In this document: in pieces, positions 49,629 through 58,363 of the stretch
How positions within the stretch are numbered: position 1 is the first letter of the stretch
How the letters are laid out: every line of letters begins with the position of its first letter
Assembly (NCBI RefSeq): GCF_004310865.1
Contig: NZ_SIXI01000005.1
Coordinates: 1-64,000, forward strand
Direction of reading: 5' to 3'
From: Aquabacterium lacunae
GTDB taxonomy: Bacteria > Pseudomonadota > Gammaproteobacteria > Burkholderiales > Burkholderiaceae_C
DNA length: 64,000 bases
Made by a program: the position numbers and the translations under genes
Notes under the pieces: generated by a model
The model's input: the letters and a program-made list of their open reading frames with translations, nothing else
Databases searched by the model: none
Told to the model about the DNA's origin: nothing

Positions 49629-50339
49629 ATGCAAACGCAACAGGGACAACGGCAGCAAAGGCAGCGCGGAGGCTTCTTCCTCGGCATGATCGTGGGCCTG
49701 CTGATCGGGCTGGCCATGGCCCTGGCCGTGGCGCTGTACGTGACGAAGGCGCCGCTGCCCTTCATCGACAAGGTGCCCCAGCGCACGGCCGATCAGGACG
49801 CGGCCGAGGCCGAGCACAACAAGAACTGGGACCCCAATGCCCCCCTGTATGGCAACAACCCGGCCAAGCCCAAGCCCGTGCCCCCCGCGGCTTCGGAAGC
49901 GGTGAGCACCCAGGCGCCTGAAGCGGCGTCGGCGCCGGCGCCGGCGTCGGCCGCTTCGGCGGCGCCCAAGGCCGAGAAAGCCGCTGACAAGGCCAAGGCC
50001 GCCGAGAAAGCGGCGGACAAAGCCAGCGGTGCAGCCTCGGGCGCGCGCAACCCTGCGGCCATCCTGTCGGGAGAACCCGTGTCGTCCGGCGGTGCGGCTG
50101 ATGCGTTGACCTACTATGTGCAGGCTGGGGCCTATGCCAGCTCGGCAGAAGCCGAGCAGCAACGCGCCAAGCTGTCGATGATGGGCATGGAGGCCCGCGT
50201 CTCCGAGCGCGAAGTCAACGGCCGCACCATGTACCGGGTTCGCCTGGGCCCCTTCTCGCAGAAGGAACTCGCCGACCAGACGCGGGTCACCCTGTCGGGC
50301 AATGGGGTCGAGTCGGCCCTGGTGCGAGTGCAGAAATGA
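49629..50339 (+). CDS. SPOR-domain membrane protein (FtsN-like)
   Basis: The 236-residue protein has one N-terminal TM helix (FFLGMIVGLLIGLAMALAV) and a long Ala/Pro/Lys linker. The C-terminal SPOR domain (about residues 155-235) contains YYVQAGAYASSAEAEQQRAKL and MYRVRLGPFSQKE. SPOR domains bind denuded peptidoglycan at the division site. It is the usual argS partner in Burkholderiales, and dsbA follows. Confidence 0.88.
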   Translation: MQTQQGQRQQRQRGGFFLGMIVGLLIGLAMALAVALYVTKAPLPFIDKVPQRTADQDAAEAEHNKNWDPNAPLYGNNPAKPKPVPPAASEAVSTQAPEAASAPAPASAASAAPKAEKAADKAKAAEKAADKASGAASGARNPAAILSGEPVSSGGAADALTYYVQAGAYASSAEAEQQRAKLSMMGMEARVSEREVNGRTMYRVRLGPFSQKELADQTRVTLSGNGVESALVRVQK

Positions 50340-50370
50340 CCGTTTCGTTTTCCTGAAAGGACACCCTGTG

Positions 50371-51030
50371 ATGAACCGCCGCGAGTTTTCCAAGCACGCC
50401 ACCTTGATGGGGGCTGCAGGCCTGGTGCTGGGCGCATCGCCCCTGGCGCAGGCCCAGGGCATGGCACCGGTGGAGGGCACGAATTACGTTCGCCTGTCGC
50501 AGCGCGCTCCGGTGTCGGCACCTGCGGGCAAGATCGAGGTCGTCGAGTTCTTCTGGTACGGCTGCCCGCATTGCCATCACTTCGACCCTGCTTTGAGCGC
50601 ATGGGCCGCCAAGCTGCCCGCCGATGTGGCTTTCCGTCGCGTGCCGGTGGCCTTCCGCGAAAACCCCTTCGTGATCCACCAGAAGCTGTACTTCACCCTG
50701 GAAGGCATGGGCCTGCTGGGCAGCCTGCACATGAAGGTGTTCAACGCCATCCATGAGCAGCAGATGAAGCTGGACACGGTCGACGCCATCACCGACTACC
50801 TGGTCAAGCAAGGCGTGGACAAGGACAAGTTCCTGGCCATGTTCAACTCGTTTGGCATGCAGAACAAGGTCAAGCAGGCGCGTGCGCTGGCCGAGGCCTA
50901 CCGCATCGATGGTGTGCCCACGCTGGGCATCCAGGGGCAGTACTTCACGTCGGTGTCATTGAACGGCACCCCGGACAAGACACTGGCCACGGTGAACTTC
51001 CTGGTCGACAAGGTCCGCAAGGGCAAGTGA
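50371..51030 (+). CDS. dsbA: Thiol:disulfide interchange protein DsbA with a Tat-type signal
   Basis: This is a 219-residue protein. The signal MNRREFSKHATLMGAAGL carries R-R-E-F-S-K, matching the twin-arginine consensus, followed by a hydrophobic stretch. The active site is FFWYGCPHCHHF (C-P-H-C), and the cis-proline loop is DGVPTLGI. DsbA introduces disulfides into periplasmic proteins. A GTG at 50368 is an in-frame alternative start. It is downstream of argS and the SPOR gene. Confidence 0.92.
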   Translation: MNRREFSKHATLMGAAGLVLGASPLAQAQGMAPVEGTNYVRLSQRAPVSAPAGKIEVVEFFWYGCPHCHHFDPALSAWAAKLPADVAFRRVPVAFRENPFVIHQKLYFTLEGMGLLGSLHMKVFNAIHEQQMKLDTVDAITDYLVKQGVDKDKFLAMFNSFGMQNKVKQARALAEAYRIDGVPTLGIQGQYFTSVSLNGTPDKTLATVNFLVDKVRKGK

Positions 51031-51095
51031 GCCTTGGGCCGCCCGGCCCTCCCCGGGCCCTCCAGCAGCCCATGCCCCGCCGGATTTCTTTGACT

Positions 51096-51131
51096 GTGCA
51101 GCACGGAGATGGGTGAAATCCCGTGCTGCAC
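51096..51131. promoter_or_regulatory. Perfect 11-bp inverted repeat upstream of lptA
   Basis: GTGCAGCACGG (51096-51106) and CCGTGCTGCAC (51121-51131) form a perfect dyad with a 14-base spacer. There is no T tract. It lies 23 bases before the lptA ATG. TAGAAT (51146-51151) downstream could be a -10, so the dyad may be an operator or a dsbA 3' hairpin. Confidence 0.55.
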
Positions 51132-51153
51132 AGGCGCTTCATGGCTAGAATGA

Positions 51154-51918
51154 ATGCAAATTTCGTGCCTCATTCTGAAAGCCTTGCGCGTGTCCACCCC
51201 TGTCGTCCTGTCTCACCTGTGTGCCCCGAGGGCTCTCAAGCCCCTGCTGGCCGGCGTGCTGTCATGCGCCTTGTGGAGTGGCCTGGGCTGGGGCCTGGCC
51301 CATGCCGACAAGGCCGATCGGTTCGCGCCCATCAATTTCGCGGCCGACAGCGCCCGGGTCGATGACAACAGCCGCCTGAACGTGCTCAAGGGCAATGTGG
51401 AGCTCACCAAGGGCACCATCGTGCTCAAGGCCGATCAGGTCGAGGTGCGTCAACTGGCCGAAGGTGCCCAGAGCGCCGTGGCCACCGGGGGCGAAGGCGG
51501 CCGCGCCTATTTCCGCCAGCGCCGCGAAGGCCTCGACGAATTCATCGAGGGCCAGAGCGAGCGCATCGAATTCGACGGCAAGGCCGACCAGGTGCGCTTC
51601 ATCGGCAAGGCCGTGATGCGCCGTCTGCGAGGCGCCACCGTGGCCGACGAGGTGACCGGCCAGACCATCGTGTACGACAACCGCACCGAGGTGTTCCAGG
51701 TGGTCGGGCGCACCGGCGCCACCACCACAGGCGGGCCAGGCACCAGTTCGGGCCGTGTGCGTGGCACCATCGCCCCCCGCAAAGAGGCGCCGGGCAAGGC
51801 CGACGGCGCCACAGAGGCCCCTTGGCCCGGTGAGCAAAGCCAGGCACCTCAGGGCGGCGCTTCGCTGGCGGCCTCCACCAGCCTGTCGGCCACAGACAAC
51901 CAGCGGGGCCAGCCATGA
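51154..51918 (+). CDS. lptA: Lipopolysaccharide transport periplasmic protein LptA
   Basis: The protein has 254 residues. A signal segment ([21 protein letters not shown]) is followed by the LptA jellyroll: [35 protein letters not shown], with [20 protein letters not shown] later. It bridges LPS from the inner to the outer membrane. The last 60 residues are a Gly/Pro/Ala linker-like tail, making it longer than E. coli LptA (185). A GTG at 51190 is an alternative start if the TAGAAT element at 51146 is the promoter. No lptC gene precedes it. It overlaps lptB by four bases. Confidence 0.9.
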   Translation: MQISCLILKALRVSTPVVLSHLCAPRALKPLLAGVLSCALWSGLGWGLAHADKADRFAPINFAADSARVDDNSRLNVLKGNVELTKGTIVLKADQVEVRQLAEGAQSAVATGGEGGRAYFRQRREGLDEFIEGQSERIEFDGKADQVRFIGKAVMRRLRGATVADEVTGQTIVYDNRTEVFQVVGRTGATTTGGPGTSSGRVRGTIAPRKEAPGKADGATEAPWPGEQSQAPQGGASLAASTSLSATDNQRGQP

Positions 51919-52685
51919 GCGCCATGCCTCACACCGCAGCCACACCCAGCCGCCTGCGCGCCGAAGGCCTCAAAAAGCGCTACGGCGCCCGCACCGTGGT
52001 GCACGATGTGCACGTGGCCGTGAGTGCCGGCGAAGTGGTGGGCCTGCTGGGGCCCAACGGTGCCGGCAAGACCACCAGCTTCTACATGATCGTGGGTCTG
52101 GTGCGGGCCGACGCCGGCCTGATCGACATCGACGGGCAGCGGGTCGAGACGCTGCCCATCCATCAGCGTTCGCGCATGGGCCTGAGCTACCTGCCGCAAG
52201 AGGCCTCCATCTTTCGCAAGCTGAACGTGGAAGAGAACATCCGTGCCGTGCTCGAACTGCAGGTCGATGAGGCGGGCAAGCCCCTGAAGGCTGCCGAGAT
52301 CGAATCGCGCCTCGACGGCCTGCTGAAAGACCTCAGCATCGAGCGCCTGCGCACCAGCCCGTCGCTGGCGCTGTCAGGCGGGGAGCGACGCCGCGTCGAG
52401 ATCGCGCGGGCCCTGGCCACGCAGCCGCGCTTCATCCTGCTGGACGAGCCCTTCGCGGGCGTCGACCCGATCGCCGTGATCGAGATCCAGCGCATCATCG
52501 GATTCCTGAAGGAGCGCGGCATCGGCGTGCTCATCACCGACCACAACGTGCGCGAGACGCTGGGCATCTGCGACCGCGCCTACATCATCAGCGAGGGGCG
52601 GGTGCTGGCCGAAGGGCGGCCTTCCGACATCGTGCACAACGCCGATGTCCGCAAGGTCTACCTGGGCGAGCACTTCCGCATGTGA
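51915..52685 (+). CDS. lptB: LPS export ABC transporter ATP-binding protein LptB
   Basis: This 256-residue cytoplasmic ATPase has Walker [15 protein letters not shown], signature [15 protein letters not shown], Walker [14 protein letters not shown] and the switch [11 protein letters not shown]. It powers LPS extraction with LptF and LptG. Start and length are standard for LptB, apart from about 15 N-terminal residues beyond the E. coli protein. It is followed by rpoN. Confidence 0.96.
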   Translation: MSAMPHTAATPSRLRAEGLKKRYGARTVVHDVHVAVSAGEVVGLLGPNGAGKTTSFYMIVGLVRADAGLIDIDGQRVETLPIHQRSRMGLSYLPQEASIFRKLNVEENIRAVLELQVDEAGKPLKAAEIESRLDGLLKDLSIERLRTSPSLALSGGERRRVEIARALATQPRFILLDEPFAGVDPIAVIEIQRIIGFLKERGIGVLITDHNVRETLGICDRAYIISEGRVLAEGRPSDIVHNADVRKVYLGEHFRM

Positions 52686-52713
52686 GGCCTGGCCTCACGC
52701 AACGAGAGCGATC

Positions 52714-54276
52714 ATGAAGCCGTCCTTGCAGTTCCGTCTGTCGCAGCACCTGGCGCTCACGCCCCAGCTGCAGCAGTCGATCCGCCTGTTGCAGCTGTCC
52801 ACCCTGGAGCTGCACCAGGAGATCGAGCAGATGCTCGAGATGAACCCCTTCCTCGAGCCGGAAGGCGAAGACGGTTTCGACAACAGCCTGGTCAGCCTGG
52901 AGGCCGAACGCGCCCAGGCCGAGAAAGGCACCCGCGAAGAAGCGCGCGAAGAAGTGCGTGAAGACAGCGGCGGCAGCGAGGGCGACAGCCTGGACACGGC
53001 CGAGCTGGGCACCACCGAGCGCGACGACTGGGAAAACGGCACCGAGCGCGACGACTTCGACGGCATCAGCGAGGCGCCTTCGCGCCAGAGCGGCGATGGC
53101 GACGACGACTTCGACCCCATGTCGCGCAACAGCGCGGCCGTGAGCCTGCAGGACCACCTGCGCGAGCAGCTGCTGGGCACGCGCCTGGGCGCCGCCGACA
53201 TGGCCGCGGTCGAGATGCTGATCGAATCGCTGAACGAAGACGGCTACCTGGCCGATTCGCTGGAAGAGATCGCCGAATCGCTGCTGCCGCCCGACATCGC
53301 CGAGATGGACCCGATGGAGGCCGAAGAGCTGCGTGACGAGGTGCTCAGCCGCCTGCGTTGCGCGCTGAAGTGGCTGCAGCACATGGACCCGGTGGGCGTG
53401 GGCGCGGCCAACCTGTCGGAATGCCTGGAGATCCAGCTGCGCACCTTGCCGCGCAGCGAAGCCCAGCTGATCGCCATCCTGATCTGCAAGAGCCACCTGG
53501 AGCTGCTGGCCCGGCGCGACTACAAGAAGCTGATGTCGGCCACGGGCGCCGACGAGGCCTTGCTGAAAGAGGCCCAGGCCCTGATCGTGCAGCTGGAGCC
53601 CAAGCCGGGCCGCCGCTTCACGCGGGCCGAGGCCAACATCATCGTGCCCGACGTGATCGTGACCAAGAACGGCCGCGGCTTCAAGGTGATGCTCAACCCC
53701 GACGTGATGCCCAAGCTGCGCATCAACGATCTGTACGCCAGCGCGCTCAAGCAAAGCCGTGCGCCACGCGGCTCGGCCGCCACCGAAGGCCACGCCAACA
53801 TGAGCGCGCGGCTGCAGGAGGCCCGCTGGTTCGTCAAGAACATCCAGCAGCGCTTTGACACCATCTTGCGCGTGTCGCAGGCCATCGTCGACCGGCAGAA
53901 GAACTTCTTCACCCATGGCGAAATCGCCATGAAGCCGCTGGTGCTGCGCGAGATCGCCGACGAACTGGGCCTGCACGAATCGACCATTTCCCGCGTGACC
54001 ACGGCCAAGTACATGGCCACGCAGTTCGGCACCTTCGAGCTCAAGTACTTCTTCGGCTCGTCGCTGAACACCGAGGCCGGTGGCAATGCGTCGAGCACGG
54101 CCGTGCGGGCTTTGATCAAGCAGCTGGTGTCGGCCGAAGACCCGAAGAAGCCGCTGTCGGACAGCCAGCTCAGTCAGATGCTCGAAGAGCAGGGCATCCA
54201 GGTGGCGCGCCGCACGGTGGCCAAGTACCGCGAGGCGCTCAAGATCGCGCCCGCCAACCTGCGCAAGACCCTCTGA
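52714..54276 (+). CDS. rpoN: RNA polymerase sigma-54 factor
   Basis: The protein has 520 residues. Region I is the glutamine-rich MKPSLQFRLSQHLALTPQLQQSIRLLQLS, region II is acidic and unusually long, and the C-terminus carries the RpoN box ARRTVAKYREALKI and the HTH (LHESTISRVTTAKYM). Sigma-54 drives enhancer-dependent promoters. It sits in the common lptB-rpoN order. The hpf/ptsN genes that often follow rpoN are absent; a DUF599 gene follows one base after the stop. Confidence 0.96.
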   Translation: MKPSLQFRLSQHLALTPQLQQSIRLLQLSTLELHQEIEQMLEMNPFLEPEGEDGFDNSLVSLEAERAQAEKGTREEAREEVREDSGGSEGDSLDTAELGTTERDDWENGTERDDFDGISEAPSRQSGDGDDDFDPMSRNSAAVSLQDHLREQLLGTRLGAADMAAVEMLIESLNEDGYLADSLEEIAESLLPPDIAEMDPMEAEELRDEVLSRLRCALKWLQHMDPVGVGAANLSECLEIQLRTLPRSEAQLIAILICKSHLELLARRDYKKLMSATGADEALLKEAQALIVQLEPKPGRRFTRAEANIIVPDVIVTKNGRGFKVMLNPDVMPKLRINDLYASALKQSRAPRGSAATEGHANMSARLQEARWFVKNIQQRFDTILRVSQAIVDRQKNFFTHGEIAMKPLVLREIADELGLHESTISRVTTAKYMATQFGTFELKYFFGSSLNTEAGGNASSTAVRALIKQLVSAEDPKKPLSDSQLSQMLEEQGIQVARRTVAKYREALKIAPANLRKTL

Positions 54277-54277
54277 G

Positions 54278-55075
54278 ATGGACCTGTTGCTGCGTGTGTG
54301 GGCGGCCCTGCCCTGGCAGGACTGGACGGCCCTGTTGCTGTTCGTGGTGGGCTGGGTGGCCTACGCCGCCTTTGCGGCCTGGCGCGCCAAGGTCGAGCGC
54401 ACCCTGCTGTCGAGCACCAACCACTACCGTCGCCTGTGGATGTACCAGGTGACCTACCGCGACCAGCGCATCGTCGATGCCGCCATCACGCAGAACCTGG
54501 CCTCCAGCCCCTCGTTCTGGGCCTCGACCACCATCCTGATCCTCGGCGGTTTGCTGGCCGTGCTGGGCGCCAGCGAAAAAGCCACCGAGATCGTGCGGGA
54601 CCTGCCGTTTGCGGCCCGCACCTCCATGCTGGTGTTCGACCTCAAGGTCGTGGTGATGCTGGCCGTGTTCGTGTACGCCTTTTTCCGCTTCACGTGGTCG
54701 ATGCGGGTGTACTCGTTCGGCGCCATCATGGTGGGCGCTGCGCCCAACAAGGAAATCTTCGACCAGGGCCTGGCCGACCGACAGGAGTTCGCCAACCGCG
54801 CCGGGCAGCTCATGGGCATGGCCGCCGAGAGTTTTGCCGACGGGCTGCGGGCGTACTACATGTCCTTTGCCGTGATCGCGTGGTTCATCTCGCCCGAGTT
54901 CTTCGCGCTCAGCACACTGGCTGTGCTGTCGGTGCTGTACCGCCGCGAGTTCCGCTCGGACGTGTCGGTGGTGCTCAAGGCCGATGCGCCCATTTCGGCG
55001 TCCACCATCGCGGCGTCACAGGCTACATCTCAAGCGGCTTCGCCGGCCTCGGTCCCGTCCCGCACCCAACCCTGA
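54278..55075 (+). CDS. DUF599 domain membrane protein
   Basis: This 265-residue protein has about four TM helices. It contains TALLLFVVGWVAYAAFA and NLASSPSFWASTTILILGG, with FFRFTWSMRVYSFGAIMVGA and FADGLRAYYMSFAVIAWF as the DUF599 core. It is an inner-membrane protein; function unknown. The start is one base after the rpoN stop, so the two are co-transcribed. The C-terminal 35 residues are a soluble Ala/Ser/Pro tail. Confidence 0.8.
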   Translation: MDLLLRVWAALPWQDWTALLLFVVGWVAYAAFAAWRAKVERTLLSSTNHYRRLWMYQVTYRDQRIVDAAITQNLASSPSFWASTTILILGGLLAVLGASEKATEIVRDLPFAARTSMLVFDLKVVVMLAVFVYAFFRFTWSMRVYSFGAIMVGAAPNKEIFDQGLADRQEFANRAGQLMGMAAESFADGLRAYYMSFAVIAWFISPEFFALSTLAVLSVLYRREFRSDVSVVLKADAPISASTIAASQATSQAASPASVPSRTQP

Positions 55076-55112
55076 TTCCCCCATCGCCGCGCCGTCGGCG
55101 ACACTACCGCCC

Positions 55113-56672
55113 ATGAACGACCACGCTCCCCGCCGCAAGGGCCCTCCGCGCCCCATGGGCACTGCACCCCGCCGCCCCGATGACCGCGGCGGGCGTGGCC
55201 CCGACCGGGGCTTTGACCGGGGGCCTGCCCGCGGCCCCGACCGTGGCCCGGATCGCGCCTCGCAGGGCGGGCGCCCGCGCCCTTTTGACGATGACCGCGC
55301 GCCCATCCAGCCGGTGCGCCGTGACCTGCGGCCCGTGCTGTTCATGCCCTGCGCCATGGGCGTGGAGCCACTGCTGGCCGAAGAACTCACGCCCTTGCTG
55401 GCCTCGCTGAACCTGCTGGTCATTGAAGAAAAGGGCGGCGTGCTGGTGCGCTCGGGCCAGGCCGATGGCCGTGCGCCCATCGACCTGGCGTTCGACCTGA
55501 GCAGCCCCCAGGCCACCACCCTGATCGAAGCCTGCGCCCTGATCAACCTGCACAGCCGCCTGGCCCAGCGGGTGCTGTGGCGCGTGGCCTTTGGCCCCTA
55601 CCAGACCGAAGACCAGCTGTACATGCTGGGGCGCTGCGTGATCTGGCCCGAGTGGATGCGCGTGGACCAGACCCTGCGCGTGGACGTGACCGCGCGCCAC
55701 AGCCCGCTCAAGAGCCTGAACTTCGCGGCCTTGCGCATCAAGGACGCGGTGTGCGACAGCCTGCGCGAAGAGCTGGGCGAGCGCCCCGACGTGGACACCC
55801 GCCACCCCGACCTGGCCCTGCACCTGCACCTCGACGGCCAGGCCGCCCACCTGTACGTCGACACCTCGGGCGAGGCCCTGTTCAAGCGCGGCTGGCGCGA
55901 AGACAAGGGCGAGGCCCCGCTGAAGGAAACGCTGGCAGCGGCCATGCTGGCAGCGGCCGGCTGGAAGGGCCGCCCGGAAGACGGCACCTTGCTCGACCCC
56001 TGCTGCGGCTCGGGCACCATCGCCATCGAGGCCGCGCAGATTGCCTGCGGCATCGCGTCCGGCCTGCAGCGCCGCTTTGCCTTTGAAAAGCTGCTGCCCT
56101 TCCAGCCGCACCAGGCGCGCTGGCAGCAGTTGCGCCAGCAGGCGCGGGCCCAGCAGCACCCACCGCGCGTGCGCATCGTCACGGGCGACGTGTCGTTCCG
56201 CATGACCGACTTCGCCACCCGCAACGCCGAGCGCGCCGGCGTGCTGCACGCCATCGAGTTCAAGACGGCCGATGCCTTGCAACGCCCCGCCCCCGACGAG
56301 ACCGGCGTGATGATGTTCAACCCGCCGTATGGCGAGCGCATCGACCCCAAGGGCACGGGCGCGGGCGGCCGCCAGGCGCCGCAGGCCGAGCGCGCGCCAC
56401 GCGAAGACTTCATCGACCGCGACGCCAGCGACTTTTTCCAGCGCCTGTCGAGCCACTGGAAAAAGCAGTACAGCGGCTGGACCGCCTGGGTGCTGTCGCC
56501 CGACATGAAGCTGCCTTCGGCCATGCGCCTGAAGGAAAGCCGCCGGGTGGTGATGTTCAACGGTCCGATCGAATGCCGTCTGTTCCGCTTTGACCTGGTC
56601 AAGGGCTCGCTGCGCGAGGTCCCGCCTGCGGCCCGCCCGGATGCCAGTGCTGGCTCAGAGGCGCAGGGCTGA
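55113..56672 (+). CDS. THUMP-domain RNA methyltransferase (RlmL-type 23S rRNA m2G)
   Basis: This is a 519-residue protein. Residues 1-65 are a low-complexity D/R/G/P tail (RGPDRGFDRGPARGPDRG). A ferredoxin-like/THUMP region follows (VLFMPCAMGVEPLLAEEL), then the Rossmann methylase: LLDPCCGSGTIAIEAA (SAM-binding) and the N-P-P-Y motif MFNPPYGERIDP. This combination matches the RlmL half of RlmKL, which makes m2G2445 in 23S rRNA; no RlmK domain is present. The gene follows DUF599 closely. Confidence 0.82.
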   Translation: MNDHAPRRKGPPRPMGTAPRRPDDRGGRGPDRGFDRGPARGPDRGPDRASQGGRPRPFDDDRAPIQPVRRDLRPVLFMPCAMGVEPLLAEELTPLLASLNLLVIEEKGGVLVRSGQADGRAPIDLAFDLSSPQATTLIEACALINLHSRLAQRVLWRVAFGPYQTEDQLYMLGRCVIWPEWMRVDQTLRVDVTARHSPLKSLNFAALRIKDAVCDSLREELGERPDVDTRHPDLALHLHLDGQAAHLYVDTSGEALFKRGWREDKGEAPLKETLAAAMLAAAGWKGRPEDGTLLDPCCGSGTIAIEAAQIACGIASGLQRRFAFEKLLPFQPHQARWQQLRQQARAQQHPPRVRIVTGDVSFRMTDFATRNAERAGVLHAIEFKTADALQRPAPDETGVMMFNPPYGERIDPKGTGAGGRQAPQAERAPREDFIDRDASDFFQRLSSHWKKQYSGWTAWVLSPDMKLPSAMRLKESRRVVMFNGPIECRLFRFDLVKGSLREVPPAARPDASAGSEAQG

Positions 56673-56683
56673 GCCTTGGTGGC

Positions 56684-57523
56684 TCACTGCACCGTCAGGG
56701 TCTGCCACGGTGTTTCGTGGCTGACTTGCAGTGTGGCGTTGTTCACGTACTGCAGGCGCAGCTGGTAAGTGCCTGCGGGTGGCTTCACCCAGGCCTCGGT
56801 GTGTCCGTGGTTGAAATCCAGCGTTTCGGCGCCATTGGGGCCCTTCATCAGCAGCTGAAAGTGGCCTGACGCCTTGTCGCGGATCTGGGTGTGGCTGATG
56901 TTCAGACCAGAGGCATGCATCTGCACGCGGAACGGTCGCTTGACCACATCGCCGGGCTGGGGCGTCAGCAGACTCACCCCTTTGCGCAACAGCGACTCGG
57001 GTTTCACGCTCGCCCGCTGTTGCGTGACCTGTACCGTGATGGCCGGGCTGTAGATGAAGTAGGGGATGTGCTTGTGGTTGGCCAGCAGCATGCGCAGGCG
57101 GTAGGTGCCTGGCTTGAGGTTCAGCACGGCCTCCATCTGGCCTTTGCCGAAGTGCAGGTACTGGTCGTTGAACGGCAGTGGCTTGGTGAAGTCCAGCGGC
57201 AGATCTCGGTTGATCAGCAGGTGGTGGTGACCGGCACCTTGTACTTCTTCGCTGATGCTGGCCAGACCCTGGCGGGTGAGCCCGAACTTGAGCACGAAGG
57301 GTGATTCGAGCTTTTGCCCGTCACGCAGGTTGGTGATGTAGTTGACCGGGTCACGGGCCTGCATGGGCACCACCACCCAGGGGTGGGCGTCGGTGGCCAC
57401 ACCATGGCCGGCCGGAGCCGAGTCGGCGTGGCTGGAAGGGACTGAGGTCTGGGCGCTGGGTGCGGTGGTCAGACTGAGCAGTGCGGCCAGAAGCGACAGG
57501 CCGCGTGTCGTGTGGGTGTTCAT
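56684..57523 (-). CDS. Exported protein with two DUF4399 domains
   Basis: This 279-residue protein has a signal peptide (LLAALLSLTTAPSAQ). Two DUF4399-like beta-sandwich repeats follow. The first has SPFVLKFGL, GAGHHHLLIN and GTYRLRMLLANHKHIPY; the second has RPFRVQMHASGLNI, GHFQLLM and GTYQLRLQYVNNATL. The histidine-rich GAGHHHLLI and the HKHI cluster could bind metal. Only the first repeat is His-rich. Function unknown. The rsmE stop lies four bases upstream. Confidence 0.8.
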   Translation of the reverse strand: MNTHTTRGLSLLAALLSLTTAPSAQTSVPSSHADSAPAGHGVATDAHPWVVVPMQARDPVNYITNLRDGQKLESPFVLKFGLTRQGLASISEEVQGAGHHHLLINRDLPLDFTKPLPFNDQYLHFGKGQMEAVLNLKPGTYRLRMLLANHKHIPYFIYSPAITVQVTQQRASVKPESLLRKGVSLLTPQPGDVVKRPFRVQMHASGLNISHTQIRDKASGHFQLLMKGPNGAETLDFNHGHTEAWVKPPAGTYQLRLQYVNNATLQVSHETPWQTLTVQ

Positions 57524-57526
57524 CGA

Positions 57527-58258
57527 TCAAGTACTGCTGAGACCGGCGGCCAGGGACAGCGCCATCAAAGGCGCGGTGTCGGCGCGCAGCACCCGACCTC
57601 CCAGTCCGACCGGCGTCCATCCGGTTTGAAGGCATTGTTGCACCTCTTCGGGGCTCAGGCCGCCTTCCGGGCCATTGAGGAAGCACAGGGTCTGCCCGGG
57701 GCGTTGGGCTTGAATCCAGGGCAATGCCCCTGTCTGAGGGGCAAAGCTGAGCACCGCCCGAGCCCAGTCGGTGGGCACGGTTGGCAACCATTGGCGGAGG
57801 TTTTTCACAGGGTGAATTTCGGGCACGCGGGTGCGACCGCTTTGCTCGCTGGCGGCCACGGCCACGCCCTGCCAATGCGCCACCTTGCGTGTGGCCCGGT
57901 CGCCGTCCAGGCGCAGCACCGACCGGCTGGCCATCAGGGGCTGGATGACGGTGGCGCCCAGTTCGGTGGCCTTCTCGACCACCGTGTCCATGCGGTCGTT
58001 GGCGGGCATGACCACGGCCAGCACCACGTGGCGGTCGAGTTCGCGTTCGACGGCGGTGTGGGCCTCGAGCCGCACCGCCACTTGCTTGCGGCCCATGGCG
58101 CTCACCTGGGCCTGCCACTCGCCGCCCTGCCCGCTGAACAGCGTGACGGTGTCGCCAGGCTGCAGGCGCAGCACCTGCACATGGCGAGCGGCCGACTCGG
58201 GCAGGTCGAATTCGGTGTCGGGCACGGGGGACAGGTCAGGAACGTAAAGGCGCGGCAT
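57527..58258 (-). CDS. rsmE: 16S rRNA (uracil1498-N3)-methyltransferase
   Basis: The 243-residue protein begins MPRLYVPDLSPVPDTEFDLP, with a PUA-like N-terminal domain (HVQVLRLQPGDTVTLFSG). The SPOUT knot domain contains MVVEKATELG-type DTVVEKATELGATVIQPL, RSVLRLDGDR and LCFLNGPEGGLSPEEV. It methylates U1498 near the decoding site. The ATG at 58258 is preferred over the upstream frame. The 3' neighbour, DUF4399, follows after three bases. Confidence 0.93.
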   Translation of the reverse strand: MPRLYVPDLSPVPDTEFDLPESAARHVQVLRLQPGDTVTLFSGQGGEWQAQVSAMGRKQVAVRLEAHTAVERELDRHVVLAVVMPANDRMDTVVEKATELGATVIQPLMASRSVLRLDGDRATRKVAHWQGVAVAASEQSGRTRVPEIHPVKNLRQWLPTVPTDWARAVLSFAPQTGALPWIQAQRPGQTLCFLNGPEGGLSPEEVQQCLQTGWTPVGLGGRVLRADTAPLMALSLAAGLSST

Positions 58259-58313
58259 GGTGAGCAACAAAGCAAAACGCCCCGCGGCCAAAGCCAGCAG
58301 GGCGCGCGGGAAG

Positions 58314-58329
58314 TGACGTGGGCACGTCA
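58314..58329 (-). terminator. Hairpin downstream of the Slam cargo gene
   Basis: TGACGTG (58314-58320) pairs with CACGTCA (58323-58329) around a two-base spacer. It lies between the cargo stop and rsmE. The dyad has no T tract and could equally be a protein-binding site. Confidence 0.35.
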
Positions 58330-58363
58330 GCCCGGAGTGTGCCTCAAGGCTGAGCGTTCTGAT

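Noticed and set aside
51090-51151. TTGACT at 51090-51095 as the -35 of an lptA promoter
   Set aside because: The spacing to TAGAAT (51146) is far too long, and no suitable -10 lies 16-18 bases downstream of TTGACT.
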